This document shows, in pieces, positions 1-9,240 of a DNA stretch of 64,000 nucleotides; position 1 is the first letter of the stretch, and each line of letters opens with the position of its first letter. Location: the NCBI RefSeq assembly GCF_009829925.1, contig NZ_SNVJ01000008.1:100924-164923 (forward strand). Direction: 5' to 3'. The position numbers and the translations under genes were made by a program. The notes below the pieces were generated by a model. The model made no database searches and had not been told where the DNA came from. It saw nothing but the letters and a program-made list of their open reading frames with translations. Origin of the DNA: Teichococcus coralli. Lineage in GTDB: Bacteria > Pseudomonadota > Alphaproteobacteria > Acetobacterales > Acetobacteraceae.

Positions 1-3000
1 CAGGAAATCTCTCGCCCGACGACGACGATGTCCCAGGGAGCCTACCAGGTCGGGGCAGGTCCGCACTTCTGGTGCAGCCACAGCTACTTCCAGATGAGCA
101 AGCAGCGCGGGCTGTCCGTCTATCGCGGGATGGACAGCACGGTGACGGTGCGGTCTGCCTCGAAGGACTGGCCATCCTGGGCCAAGAAGAGCGATGGCAC
201 CCTCTATCGGCGCATGCATGTCCCCCCCCTGGTGGACATGCACTACCGCCTGCCCTCCTCCATCGAAGCGAGCGTGCTGCTGTCGCAGCCCCGCGACTCT
301 CTCGACGACATCATCACGCTGGTGGAGAGCCTCCGGCATGGTCACGGGCACAGTACCGCCTGGACGATGTTGCCGGCCCCGCTCTCATTCGAGGCGAAAG
401 TCCGGGACTATATCACCCGGTTCGCCATCGATGAAATTGACGAGGATGATGGCGACGACGACGGGGGTGATGACGAAACGCCTCCCCCTGGCGGCGGCAA
501 TGACGTTGACGACAAGATTCAAGAAGAGCTGGCGGAGTTGGCCGCTGCGCTCTCAGGAGAGCCGATGTCTTCCGAGGAAACCGTCCAGAACAACATGCCG
601 TCCCCGACCGAGGCACTGGCGGAGGGCCAAGCCGGCACTGGACCGGTTTCCGCGCCGGAGCGTCTGACCCTGGAATGGGTGAAGGCCCGGATGAATGTGC
701 CTCCACGCACGGTTCGCCTGCTGCACAAGCAGGCCGATATCATCCGCCGCACGGCACCGGAACTCGGCTGGCCGGAACCCAGTGCCGCTTTTCCTTCGCA
801 TGATGAGATGGCGGTGATTCTTCTGCGCTGCTTCCATCTCCCCGCACAGGCCACGGGTTCCATCCTGGTCGCTGCCGAGAAGCAGAAGGTGGATTGGAAA
901 CCCTTCCATTCCATGTGGAGGAAGTTGCAGGCTGAGGCCGCGAAAGGCATTCCCCCCAAGTCTGCCGCGAACCACATCAACGTGTGCCGGGCTTTCCTGA
1001 AGATGGACCTGCCTGGAAAGGCCGAGGACGTCATCTTCCTGTATGGAGGATTCTACACTTACGACGAGCACATGGGGAAATACCTTCGCAGCGAGGAAAA
1101 GCTGGCTCACCTGGTTCCCTACTGCGAAGCGCGTCGTCGGCACGAGGTCATCCTGCCCAAGGACCCTGCGCTCCTCGACACCTCCGCTGGCGACGCCAAG
1201 AAGCAGGCTGCCCCTGTCGTCGCCGCTGCCCCGCTCGAGAGTGAGGCGCAGAATGATGTGGATGGCGGCGGCACAATGACATCGGAGCAGGAGACACTTG
1301 CGGTGACGGATGTCGCCTCGCAGACCGTTCCGCCTGCCTTGCAATCCGCTGGCGCCGCGCTGAACCCGCGCCTCGCGGCTGTGGCGGAATGGTTCGATGC
1401 CCTGGCGGGAATGGGCAAGCTGGACGTTCCGGGAGAGCCCTCCGAGGCGTTCCTGCAGGAACTCGAGGAGCGCCTGGTCCGGGCCAGGTCCGCCCTGGCG
1501 GCCTTCGAGGCCAACAAGCCCAAGCTGGTCGACATCGCGCCACAGCTGATGCGGCTGCGTAGCGCCATCGCCTCCCTGGCGGAGATGATGGCCGGCCAGA
1601 TGCCCGAGCTTCCCTCCTTTCCGCATGAAGGCAATGTCCTCGAAGCGGCCCTCGAAGCCATCGATGCGGTGATTTCCGCCTTCGAGTGCGAGGTCAGCCG
1701 CACCCTGCCGCTGCTGCAGGAGGTCGCCGAGCTCCACGCCGCACTCAGCCAGATTAACCCGCTGGACCCGGGCTACATGGCGCAGGTGACGCGCATTCAC
1801 GGCAAGGTCGCGGAGGCTCAGGCCAGCAGCGCGGCGGCGGTGGCGGCCCTGACGGCGGTGCATGAGACCCTCTACCAGGCCATGGCCGAGGCGGAGGAGA
1901 CTTCCAGGCCGCTGACGCCTCCCCCTGCCCCGGCCGCGCCCTATCCCGCCGAGGTGATGGCGGGCCCCGTCGCTGAGGCGCCCGTACCGCTGGATGTCCT
2001 TGCCACCGCAGGGTCGGTCCAGGCCCAGGTCTCGACCTCTTCGGCAGCGCTGCCTCCGGCTGGGGAAGCCCTGAGCCAGAAGGGGGAGGCTCGGTCGCCT
2101 GACACGCCGGACCAGGACAGCGCCCCGGCGGCGGAAGCAGGCCTTTCTGCCGCACCGCCTTTACTGGCTCCTGCCTCGACAACCGCCGAAGTCTCTGCGG
2201 AGCCGATTCCGCTGACGTCCAGCCCGGCCGCTTCCGAGGCGCCGGCGGAGCCCGCACCTACGGAGGCCGACCTCCAGGAGGAGCATGCCTCCGACGAAGA
2301 CACGACCAGCGTAACGGAGGAGGACGAGCGCCTCCTGGGCCAGCTGCGTTCCCACACGGCCGAAGCGCGGGCGGAAAGTCAGGCCACTGCTGCTCAGACT
2401 CCGGTCCAGGAGGAGTCCGAGCGCAGCCTCTGGGCCTCCATCCTGGACGATGACGGCGAGGCCAAGGAACTGCGGGAGCGCATCCACGGGCTCTTCCTCA
2501 AGGGCGAATACGCGCTCGCCTGGCACCTGCTGAACGCCGCCAAGGAAATCTACGAGACCGGCGTCACGCCGCTGACCTCGGAGGAGCTCTCGCTGGCCGC
2601 TAAATCCGGTCACGTCAGCCCCAGCCTTATCCAGTCCAACCAGGCCATGACGGATGAGCTCGCCGAGGCGCTTTCGGCGGCTCAGCGCCTGGACGTGGAA
2701 GACCCCCTGACCGAGGCCCGCGCCTTGGTGCTGTTCGCCTCCTGCCTGGAGCCCGCCTTCTTCCGCCAGGACCGCCTCGCCATTGATGTCCTGCAGGCGG
2801 TGCAGCCGTCCCTGCCGGCGAGCCTTGGCGCCGTCCTGCACCCCATGCGGGTGGCCACCGAGACGGTGGCGGATGCCGGACTGATGCTGAACCCGGCGGT
2901 GCTGCAGGCCGTCCTGGGCGAGGAGCAGGCCAAGGCCGCCATCGAGGAGCGCCGCAAGGCCATCCAGGACAAGCTGGTCACCGTCCAGAATCTCGACTTC

Positions 3001-6000
3001 CCGCACAGTTCCGGGAACCGGATGCGCATCAGGCTCTGCCAGTCCGATGAGCCCGTGGGAGCGCTGGTCAACGCCATGGCGGGCGGCCTGCAGGATGCCC
3101 TTGCGGCGGCCCGCGCCTGTGCGGCTTGCTTCCGGGACCGCGATGTGACGCTCAAGGAGCTCGCCCGGCTCACGGAGAGCCTGGCCTTCCGCGATTCCAT
3201 CGACGGGGCGAGCCGGGAACGCCTGGTCCGGAACCTGCTGGAACTCGGCGAACTGTGCTCCGCCTTCCTCTCCGCTTATGAGGCCTCCGGCGTCACCAAG
3301 GGCCAGTATCAACGCCAGGTGGTCCAGCAGGCGCGGGACTCCGCCCTGACCTCAGCCGACAGCAGCCTGGGCGTTATCCAGGAGATGCTGCAGGCCGAGC
3401 CCGCTGAAGGCGCGCTGGATATGTCCGGCAGCCTGCTGATGCTGGAAGATGCCCTGAAGCGCATCAGCGGCTTGTTCCGGGGCGAGGTCTATCGGCGCGG
3501 CGCACTGGATGCCGCCGTGGCCCTGCATGGCCGGCTGGCCTGGGTGCCGGAGCTGGATTTCGGACGTTCCTGGCTGCCCCAGCCCTATCATGCCGACACC
3601 CTTATCCGGGCCATCGCGGGCGTTCACGCCGAGCCACTCCCGCCGGCCGGCCCGGAGCGGGACAGCTTCTTCTCCGAGGTTCTCCGCGAACGGCTGGAGG
3701 CCGGGTCCTTTGTCGGCGCGCGGATGCTGCTGGACGTGGCGCCCTATTTCAGCATCGCCGAAAGTGTCGTCTCGGAAGGCAAGGACGCCTATGAAGCCGA
3801 CCGGCCGACCCGCTTCGCCCATCTGCGGGCCCACATCCAGCAGGTCCGCCGGGAGGTCCAGCGCGTCCAGCGTCTCGGCCTGGAGAACCTGAAGTCCGGG
3901 GAAATGGACGGCCTGCTGGCCCAGGTGGCCGATATCGAGGCCGCCACCATCCCGGTGCCCTGCGACCTGTCGGAACGCACATTCGAGAAGGTGGAATGCG
4001 GCCGCGTCCAGGACTTCAACACCGCCGAGGAGTCCCTGGCGGAAGTGGAATCCAAGGTGCGGGCGGCCCTCGCGGGACCGCGTGCCCGCTACCGTGAGCG
4101 GATCAACAATCTGCAGGGCATCTCCACCGAGGTGCGTGCCTCGCTGGAATCCCTGCTGCAGCGGGATGAACTCGTTGCCGTCCAGGACCGCCTGGAGTTG
4201 GCCGAGCAGAACATCCCCTTCTCCCCGGAGAGCAACGACCCGCATCGCCGTTGGTCGGAGTTCTATCCGCACATCCCCCAGTTCCTCGCCAACCTCCCCT
4301 CCAAGGAGACCGAGGCGCTGCCGGAACGCATCGCGGCCGGCGTGGATGTCGGGCTGGGTCGGGCACGGCTGGCCTTCTCCCGCATCCCGGCGGCCCGGCG
4401 GGACAGCGCACGGGAAACCTTCGATATCTGGCGCAAGCTCCGGCAGTCCCTGCAAAAGGGCAAGCAGCCCGAAGAGGTCCGGGGCTTCACGGAGCAGCTG
4501 CTCACCAGGCTGGGCTTCGTGGTCGACAAGCTCAGTCAGGACAGCATCCGCACCGAGCAGCATCGCCGGCGCTATGCCTTCGACAGCTGCCTGGATTTCG
4601 TGCGCGACGCCCAGTCGATGCTGTTGCCGGAATTCGGCAGCGTCACGGAAGGGCACTACAAGCTCTGGATGCTCCCCGCTTCCCTGGAGGATGGCGAGCT
4701 GACCAAGCTGGCGTCTGCCGCCGGAAGCCGCGCGACCATTGTCATCGCGACGGAGGTTCTGTCACCGGAGCGCCGCCAGGCCATGGCGGTGGGCTCCATG
4801 GCGACACCGGGTGGCCGCCGCCTGCTGGTCATCGACGAGGCCATCCTGCTCTACGCGCTCACCGAGGCCGAGCCACGTCCGCTGACCCTGCTGGAATGCG
4901 CCCAGCCCTTCTCCCACACCAAGCCCTTCGCGGACTACGGCCTCTACGCCACTGTGCCGCCGGAAATGTTCTTCGGGCGGGAGCGCGAGTACCAGCGCAT
5001 TTTCGACACTTCGGGGAGCTGCGTGGTCTTCGGCGGCCGCCGCCTGGGCAAGACCGCGCTCCTGAAGCACATCGTTGGCCGCGAACACCAGCCGGAGAAC
5101 GGCGTGGTGGTGACCTACCTGCCGGCCGACAACATCGGCCAGGGCCGCCCGGACCGGACCGACAAAATCTGGGAACTGGCCTCCAAGGAGATGCCGGACG
5201 TCTTCGGTCCGGGTCAGTTCGTGAAGACTGCCGAGGATTTCGCCCGCACCGTGAAGGCTTGGCTGGGCCAGGACCATGCGCGCCGGGTTCTGCTGTTGCT
5301 GGACGAAGCCGACAAGTTCGTCTGGGAGGAGGCCAGCGGCGCCGGCGACTTCAAGCAGTTCCGCGGCCTGCAGCGGCTCATGGATGACACCAGCCGGCGC
5401 TTCAAGTTCGTCCTGGCGGGTCTCAACAACGTCACCCGCCTCGTGCAGGCGCAGATGCAAATCGTCAACTCGCCCATCCCGCAGGTGGCGAGCGACCCGC
5501 AGCGCATCGGCCCGCTCCTGGGTCGTGACGCGCGGGACGCCGAGCAGCTCATCGTCAAGCCGATGGCCTCTATGGGGCTCCGCTTCGAAAACCAGGAAGA
5601 CATCTGGGCGGTGCTCAGCAACATCAACTACTACCCGGTCCTGGCGCAAACCTTCTGCCAGAACCTATTGGACGATATCGCCCGCGATGCCGCGCGGTCG
5701 CAGAAGCATGATTGGGTCATCTCCAGCCGGACGGTGCGCCGGGTGCTGGAAAGCGAGAGCGTCGGCAAGAGCATCCAGGAGAAGTTCGAGCTGACCATCA
5801 AGCTCGACCCCCGGTATGAGCTCATCACCTATGTCATCGCCATCCATGAGCTGCAAAGCCGCGAGGAAGGCAGCGTGACGGAGGGCCTGACGCTGGCGGA
5901 GGTCCAGAATCTCGCCATGAGCTACTGGCCGAAGGGCCGGGCCCTGGTGAACCGCCTGCAGACCGTGGAAGCCCTGCTGGATGAGATGGAGGGCCTCGGC

Positions 6001-7089
6001 GTGGTCCGCCGTGTCAGGCGCGACCGCTATGCCCTGCGCTCGGCTTCCGTGCTGGCGCTTCTGGGCAGCTACGAGCGCATCCAGCAGATGCTCGAGGAGC
6101 TCAGCCGCACCGAGCCTTCCAGGCCCTTCGACCCGCGTGCTCTCCGCCGCCCCCTGGCGGCCCAGATGAGCGTCGAGAACCAGCAGCCTTCGCCGCTCAC
6201 CTATGGCCAGGAGAAGGATATCTTGGTCGGTGAGAGCCCGGTGGTGGCCATTTTCGGCCTGCCGGTTTCCGACCTGGATGCAGTTCCGGCCGCGCTCAGC
6301 CAAGCCGCCCAGCAGGTCGCCCAGGAGGGGCGCAAGGCCTCTGTCATCATGCGGCATCCGAAGAACCTGCAGGACTTCCAGACCATGCTGAAGTCGGTTG
6401 CGCCCCGCAAGGACGATGCCGACCTGGTGTTGGTCATCAGCGCGACGACGCCGTGGAACCGCCAGTGGGCGGATGAGGCGCTGCGGAACCGCTCTGTGCG
6501 GGACAAGCGGATGCGGGTGGTCTTCGTGGGCTCCTTCCAGCACGCGCTGACCTGGTCCCGGAATGGCGTCACGACCATGAACAAGGTGCGCGTCGAGCCG
6601 CTGCTGCCCTGGAGCACCACGGCCATCGATGACCTGGCCGGACGCTTGAGCCTGAACTACGACGACCTGATGCCGCTGCTCACGAATGAGCTCGGCAGCT
6701 ATTCCAAGGCCATCCGCAAGGCGATGCGCCCCGATAACAAGAAGAGCCTGCAGATGTCGGTGGTGACGCGCAGCGCCTCGGCGACCCGGGCCGAACTTGC
6801 CAGCCCTGAGGAGTTCGGGGTGTCCGGGGAGATTCAGTCGTTCTTCAACGCTGCCTTCTCCTTCACAGAGGAGAATGGGTACGAGATTACCCCCTATGAG
6901 ATTCAGGAGCTGGTGGCCAGTACGCCGGGCCTGGGTGTCGACGCGAAGGCCCTCGCCCAAGCCAGCATCCTGACCTCCATCCTGGAGCCCATGTCCTCCA
7001 AGGATGGCGTTGAGGATGAGTATCGCAGCTACAGGTTCAACCCGCTCTTCCGGGCGGCGATGGCGCATGCGGTGGTGGAACCGGCCTGA
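1..7089 (+). CDS. Giant STAND-like P-loop ATPase protein, 5'-partial
   Basis: The frame is open from the first base to a TGA at 7087-7089, so the N-terminus probably lies left of the window. The first ATG in view, at 28, has no well-placed Shine-Dalgarno sequence; 2353 residues follow it. In order I see a compact N-terminal part (about 1-130), a very acidic linker (about 137-157), an unknown region (200-400), an Ala/Pro/Glu-rich linker (about 625-790), a long helical region (800-1600) and a P-loop NTPase. That NTPase has FFGRERE near 1648, Walker A GGRRLGKTAL near 1669 and Walker B LLLLDEADKF near 1754. The GGRRLGKT form, and a later YPVLAQTFCQNL segment followed by winged-helix-like sequence, are typical of STAND or related signalling ATPases. 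The last 300 residues look alpha/beta. The next gene is translationally coupled. The biological role is unknown; defence is inferred from architecture and context. Confidence 0.8.
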   Translation, partial: QEISRPTTTMSQGAYQVGAGPHFWCSHSYFQMSKQRGLSVYRGMDSTVTVRSASKDWPSWAKKSDGTLYRRMHVPPLVDMHYRLPSSIEASVLLSQPRDSLDDIITLVESLRHGHGHSTAWTMLPAPLSFEAKVRDYITRFAIDEIDEDDGDDDGGDDETPPPGGGNDVDDKIQEELAELAAALSGEPMSSEETVQNNMPSPTEALAEGQAGTGPVSAPERLTLEWVKARMNVPPRTVRLLHKQADIIRRTAPELGWPEPSAAFPSHDEMAVILLRCFHLPAQATGSILVAAEKQKVDWKPFHSMWRKLQAEAAKGIPPKSAANHINVCRAFLKMDLPGKAEDVIFLYGGFYTYDEHMGKYLRSEEKLAHLVPYCEARRRHEVILPKDPALLDTSAGDAKKQAAPVVAAAPLESEAQNDVDGGGTMTSEQETLAVTDVASQTVPPALQSAGAALNPRLAAVAEWFDALAGMGKLDVPGEPSEAFLQELEERLVRARSALAAFEANKPKLVDIAPQLMRLRSAIASLAEMMAGQMPELPSFPHEGNVLEAALEAIDAVISAFECEVSRTLPLLQEVAELHAALSQINPLDPGYMAQVTRIHGKVAEAQASSAAAVAALTAVHETLYQAMAEAEETSRPLTPPPAPAAPYPAEVMAGPVAEAPVPLDVLATAGSVQAQVSTSSAALPPAGEALSQKGEARSPDTPDQDSAPAAEAGLSAAPPLLAPASTTAEVSAEPIPLTSSPAASEAPAEPAPTEADLQEEHASDEDTTSVTEEDERLLGQLRSHTAEARAESQATAAQTPVQEESERSLWASILDDDGEAKELRERIHGLFLKGEYALAWHLLNAAKEIYETGVTPLTSEELSLAAKSGHVSPSLIQSNQAMTDELAEALSAAQRLDVEDPLTEARALVLFASCLEPAFFRQDRLAIDVLQAVQPSLPASLGAVLHPMRVATETVADAGLMLNPAVLQAVLGEEQAKAAIEERRKAIQDKLVTVQNLDFPHSSGNRMRIRLCQSDEPVGALVNAMAGGLQDALAAARACAACFRDRDVTLKELARLTESLAFRDSIDGASRERLVRNLLELGELCSAFLSAYEASGVTKGQYQRQVVQQARDSALTSADSSLGVIQEMLQAEPAEGALDMSGSLLMLEDALKRISGLFRGEVYRRGALDAAVALHGRLAWVPELDFGRSWLPQPYHADTLIRAIAGVHAEPLPPAGPERDSFFSEVLRERLEAGSFVGARMLLDVAPYFSIAESVVSEGKDAYEADRPTRFAHLRAHIQQVRREVQRVQRLGLENLKSGEMDGLLAQVADIEAATIPVPCDLSERTFEKVECGRVQDFNTAEESLAEVESKVRAALAGPRARYRERINNLQGISTEVRASLESLLQRDELVAVQDRLELAEQNIPFSPESNDPHRRWSEFYPHIPQFLANLPSKETEALPERIAAGVDVGLGRARLAFSRIPAARRDSARETFDIWRKLRQSLQKGKQPEEVRGFTEQLLTRLGFVVDKLSQDSIRTEQHRRRYAFDSCLDFVRDAQSMLLPEFGSVTEGHYKLWMLPASLEDGELTKLASAAGSRATIVIATEVLSPERRQAMAVGSMATPGGRRLLVIDEAILLYALTEAEPRPLTLLECAQPFSHTKPFADYGLYATVPPEMFFGREREYQRIFDTSGSCVVFGGRRLGKTALLKHIVGREHQPENGVVVTYLPADNIGQGRPDRTDKIWELASKEMPDVFGPGQFVKTAEDFARTVKAWLGQDHARRVLLLLDEADKFVWEEASGAGDFKQFRGLQRLMDDTSRRFKFVLAGLNNVTRLVQAQMQIVNSPIPQVASDPQRIGPLLGRDARDAEQLIVKPMASMGLRFENQEDIWAVLSNINYYPVLAQTFCQNLLDDIARDAARSQKHDWVISSRTVRRVLESESVGKSIQEKFELTIKLDPRYELITYVIAIHELQSREEGSVTEGLTLAEVQNLAMSYWPKGRALVNRLQTVEALLDEMEGLGVVRRVRRDRYALRSASVLALLGSYERIQQMLEELSRTEPSRPFDPRALRRPLAAQMSVENQQPSPLTYGQEKDILVGESPVVAIFGLPVSDLDAVPAALSQAAQQVAQEGRKASVIMRHPKNLQDFQTMLKSVAPRKDDADLVLVISATTPWNRQWADEALRNRSVRDKRMRVVFVGSFQHALTWSRNGVTTMNKVRVEPLLPWSTTAIDDLAGRLSLNYDDLMPLLTNELGSYSKAIRKAMRPDNKKSLQMSVVTRSASATRAELASPEEFGVSGEIQSFFNAAFSFTEENGYEITPYEIQELVASTPGLGVDAKALAQASILTSILEPMSSKDGVEDEYRSYRFNPLFRAAMAHAVVEPA

Positions 7090-8747
7090 TGTCGGAAATG
7101 GTGCGACCTGAAGAGCTCGACGGTCCCGCCGGGTTCTTCGAAACCGTTGTGCAGCGGCTGTTCGACGACGGACTGGTGTGCATGCCCATCCCCCGTGAGC
7201 CGCCGGAGTGGCTGCTGCCGGGGCTACGGCAGGAGCTCGAGCGAGCCGCCAGCCTGCGGACCTATCTGCTCGATATGGAGGAGCTTTCCTCCTACCGCAG
7301 CCCCGCCCATACCTTGGCCTCCCAGGTCATGTCCGTGGCGACCGGCATTCGCTCGGTGCCGGCCTTCGTGGCCGATGACGAGCTCGCCGAAGCGGCCTTC
7401 ATCCTGCATGGCTTCAGCCTGGAGAACTGGCAGGGCTGGACGACCTTCCTGCGGGCCTTCCGCCATGAATGGACCCGCCGTGGCCAGGCGGCGCAACCCC
7501 TGATTGTGGTCTGCCCGCCGTTGGGACGGCCGTTGCAGGAACTCCTGGCATTGGTCGGCGCGAAGGGTCAGGTGTTGCCCTGGCGCGGCCAGGTGCAGCG
7601 CATCGACACCGAAAATGCCGCCTTCCAGCTCTTCGGCCGGCCGAGGCCCGACGACGTCGCGCTGACGGTTTCGGTCGCCACCGCCGTGGAGCTGGCCGGC
7701 TGGGACTTCCGCATGCTGGAGGTTCTGGCGCGCCTTGCACCGGCGGACCGCCTTTTCCCCCTTGATGCGCTCACCAGCATCGCTGCGGGAATGCCCGATA
7801 CGAGCCTGACAGTCCCCTGCTGGGAGAACAGCATGGTGGATGGCTGGGATGGTGGCCCCTATGAGCACTCGCTGTCGTTGCTGAAGCGCGGCAACGAGCG
7901 GGAGGTGCGCAGCCGCATCTGGCGCGCCCAGGTGCGCACTCTCTTTCCATTCCTGGAGCGCGTCCGGCAGCAGGTCATCACCTGCCATCACGACTTCCTG
8001 GCCGACCGTCTGGCGCGGAAGCCCATCACCCGGGAATTCCATAGCGGTCAATCAAAGACCTACGACAAGCCGGAAATGCTCGAGCCCAACGACCTCTGGT
8101 ATGTCCTGCAGCACCATATTCCGCCGACCGAGGCGGACTTCCTGGAGTTGTGCAAGCGCATCCGCACTTTCTTAGCGCACATGTCCGTGGTGCCGCCCGA
8201 CTTCATCACGACGGCCTCGGATTGGTGGCTGGGGGAATCCCACCGCTTCGGGGAGGCCTGTCCGGGCTGGACCTGGCCGCGCACCGGCCAGACGCTGACC
8301 TTGCTCGTGGGCCCGAGCGGGGCTGGGAAAAGCCACTATGCCGCGCGCACCTACCGGTCAGAGGAGATTCTCTCCTCGGATAGCATACGTGTTGAACTCG
8401 GCATGCCCCTGGCCAATGAGGGCGACCAGCGCCCGGTCTTCGTGGAGCTGCGCAAGCGCCTGGTGGCCCGCATGGCGATCGGCGCCTCCGTGGTGGTGGA
8501 TGCCACGCATCTCAAGCGGGAGGACCGCCTGGCCAATGTTCGCCTGGTTCCCGAGGACATGGATGTTAACTACGTGGTCATCGACCGGCCCATGCCAGAG
8601 AAGGAGGCGCAAGCCGGCTGGCGGCTGGAACGGCCGCGCCTCCTGGCAGACCATTCGGCTTTGTTCGAACGGGGTCTGATGGACATCCTGGATGGCGACC
8701 AAATGCCCCATGTCTCTGTGACTGATTTGCGCAGCGAGGTGGAATAA
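7089..8747 (+). CDS. Unknown protein with C-terminal polynucleotide-kinase-like P-loop domain
   Basis: This 552-residue protein starts at an ATG that shares one base with the stop of the giant ATPase gene (TGATG), so the two are translationally coupled and probably work together. Residues 1-390 match no family I can name. The C-terminal 150 residues are an AAA_33 or polynucleotide-kinase-like domain: Walker A GPSGAGKS near 408, a SSDSIR segment near 430 and VVVDATHLKREDR near 468, which resembles the DATN..R signature of bacterial Pnkp kinases and zeta-like kinases. Such domains phosphorylate nucleic-acid ends, nucleotides or small molecules; the substrate cannot be told here. It is followed by IS debris, so it is the last gene of the operon. 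The P-loop fold is clear and the role is inferred. Confidence 0.8.
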   Translation: MSEMVRPEELDGPAGFFETVVQRLFDDGLVCMPIPREPPEWLLPGLRQELERAASLRTYLLDMEELSSYRSPAHTLASQVMSVATGIRSVPAFVADDELAEAAFILHGFSLENWQGWTTFLRAFRHEWTRRGQAAQPLIVVCPPLGRPLQELLALVGAKGQVLPWRGQVQRIDTENAAFQLFGRPRPDDVALTVSVATAVELAGWDFRMLEVLARLAPADRLFPLDALTSIAAGMPDTSLTVPCWENSMVDGWDGGPYEHSLSLLKRGNEREVRSRIWRAQVRTLFPFLERVRQQVITCHHDFLADRLARKPITREFHSGQSKTYDKPEMLEPNDLWYVLQHHIPPTEADFLELCKRIRTFLAHMSVVPPDFITTASDWWLGESHRFGEACPGWTWPRTGQTLTLLVGPSGAGKSHYAARTYRSEEILSSDSIRVELGMPLANEGDQRPVFVELRKRLVARMAIGASVVVDATHLKREDRLANVRLVPEDMDVNYVVIDRPMPEKEAQAGWRLERPRLLADHSALFERGLMDILDGDQMPHVSVTDLRSEVE

Positions 8748-8751
8748 ACTG

Positions 8752-8843
8752 TTGATTGCCACTGAGACCTGACCCGGTTTGGAGTGAAGTTGGAGTGAAC
8801 CTCTGCGGCTGGACACCCTGGGTCAGCTCCCAGCGGCAATCAA
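8752..8843. repeat. 24-bp imperfect inverted repeat after the kinase gene
   Basis: Positions 8752-8775 and 8820-8843 are inverted copies of one 24-bp sequence with three mismatches, separated by 44 bases. The outer ends read TTGATTGCC and GGCAATCAA. The repeat begins 5 bases after the stop of the kinase gene and ends where IS66-like coding sequence begins. It could fold into a long stem and act as a terminator, although there is no T-run. It could equally be two facing insertion-sequence ends left by a deletion. Confidence 0.6.
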
Positions 8844-8965
8844 CATCCAGAAGCCTACATCGCCGCAGTGCTCGACCGCCTCGCCTGCGGCCATACCATT
8901 GGCGACCTCGACGAACTCCTGCTGGGAACTTCACGCCCACCGCGTCACCTGCGGGAACGGGCTGA
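8844..8965 (+). pseudogene. IS66-family transposase (TnpC) C-terminal fragment
   Basis: Translating from 8844 gives a stretch including AYIAAVLDRLACGHTIGDLD, the conserved C-terminal end of IS66-family TnpC, which normally finishes with a DELLPW motif. Here the LPW part is destroyed by a small change near 8920, but the next frame still reads NFTPTASPAGTG and reaches a TGA at 8963-8965. Nothing else of the roughly 500-residue transposase remains upstream. The IS3 fragment on the opposite strand begins immediately afterwards, so this is a relic cut on both sides. Confidence 0.75.
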
Positions 8966-9240
8966 CGCTTACCATAGAGCCGCCGCAGCTTCTTGTGGTT
9001 CAACCTTGTACCCTCGCGTATCAGCAGGATTCCCAACCGCCGGTAGCCGAACCGACCACGCTCGGCCGCCAATTCCCGCAGCCTTGCCCGAACTGGCGCA
9101 TCATCAGGACGCCGGGCTCGGTAGCGGATCGACGTCCGGTCGGTGCCGAGCAGCGAAGACGCCCGCCGCTGGCTGATCCCGTGCACCTCCTGGGCATGGG
9201 CCACCGCCGCCCGCCTGGATGCGGGCGTCAGAACTTTTTT
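8966..9240 (-). pseudogene. IS3-family transposase OrfB, N-terminal fragment
   Basis: On the minus strand the frame reads HGISQRRASSLLG, then RFGYRRLGILLIREG and NHKKLRRLY, which is the N-terminal part of an IS3-family OrfB (the HTH_21-like region before the DDE catalytic core). Homology stops near 8970, where IS66 sequence of the other strand starts, so the whole catalytic integrase domain is missing. The fragment follows the -1 frameshift signal shared with OrfA at 9234-9240. It cannot make an active transposase. Confidence 0.8.

Noticed and set aside
28..7089. ATG 28 as the true start of the giant ATPase gene
   Set aside because: The frame is open to base 1, no Shine-Dalgarno sequence sits at normal spacing, and the sequence after the ATG looks like the middle of a domain. 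A start outside the window is more likely.
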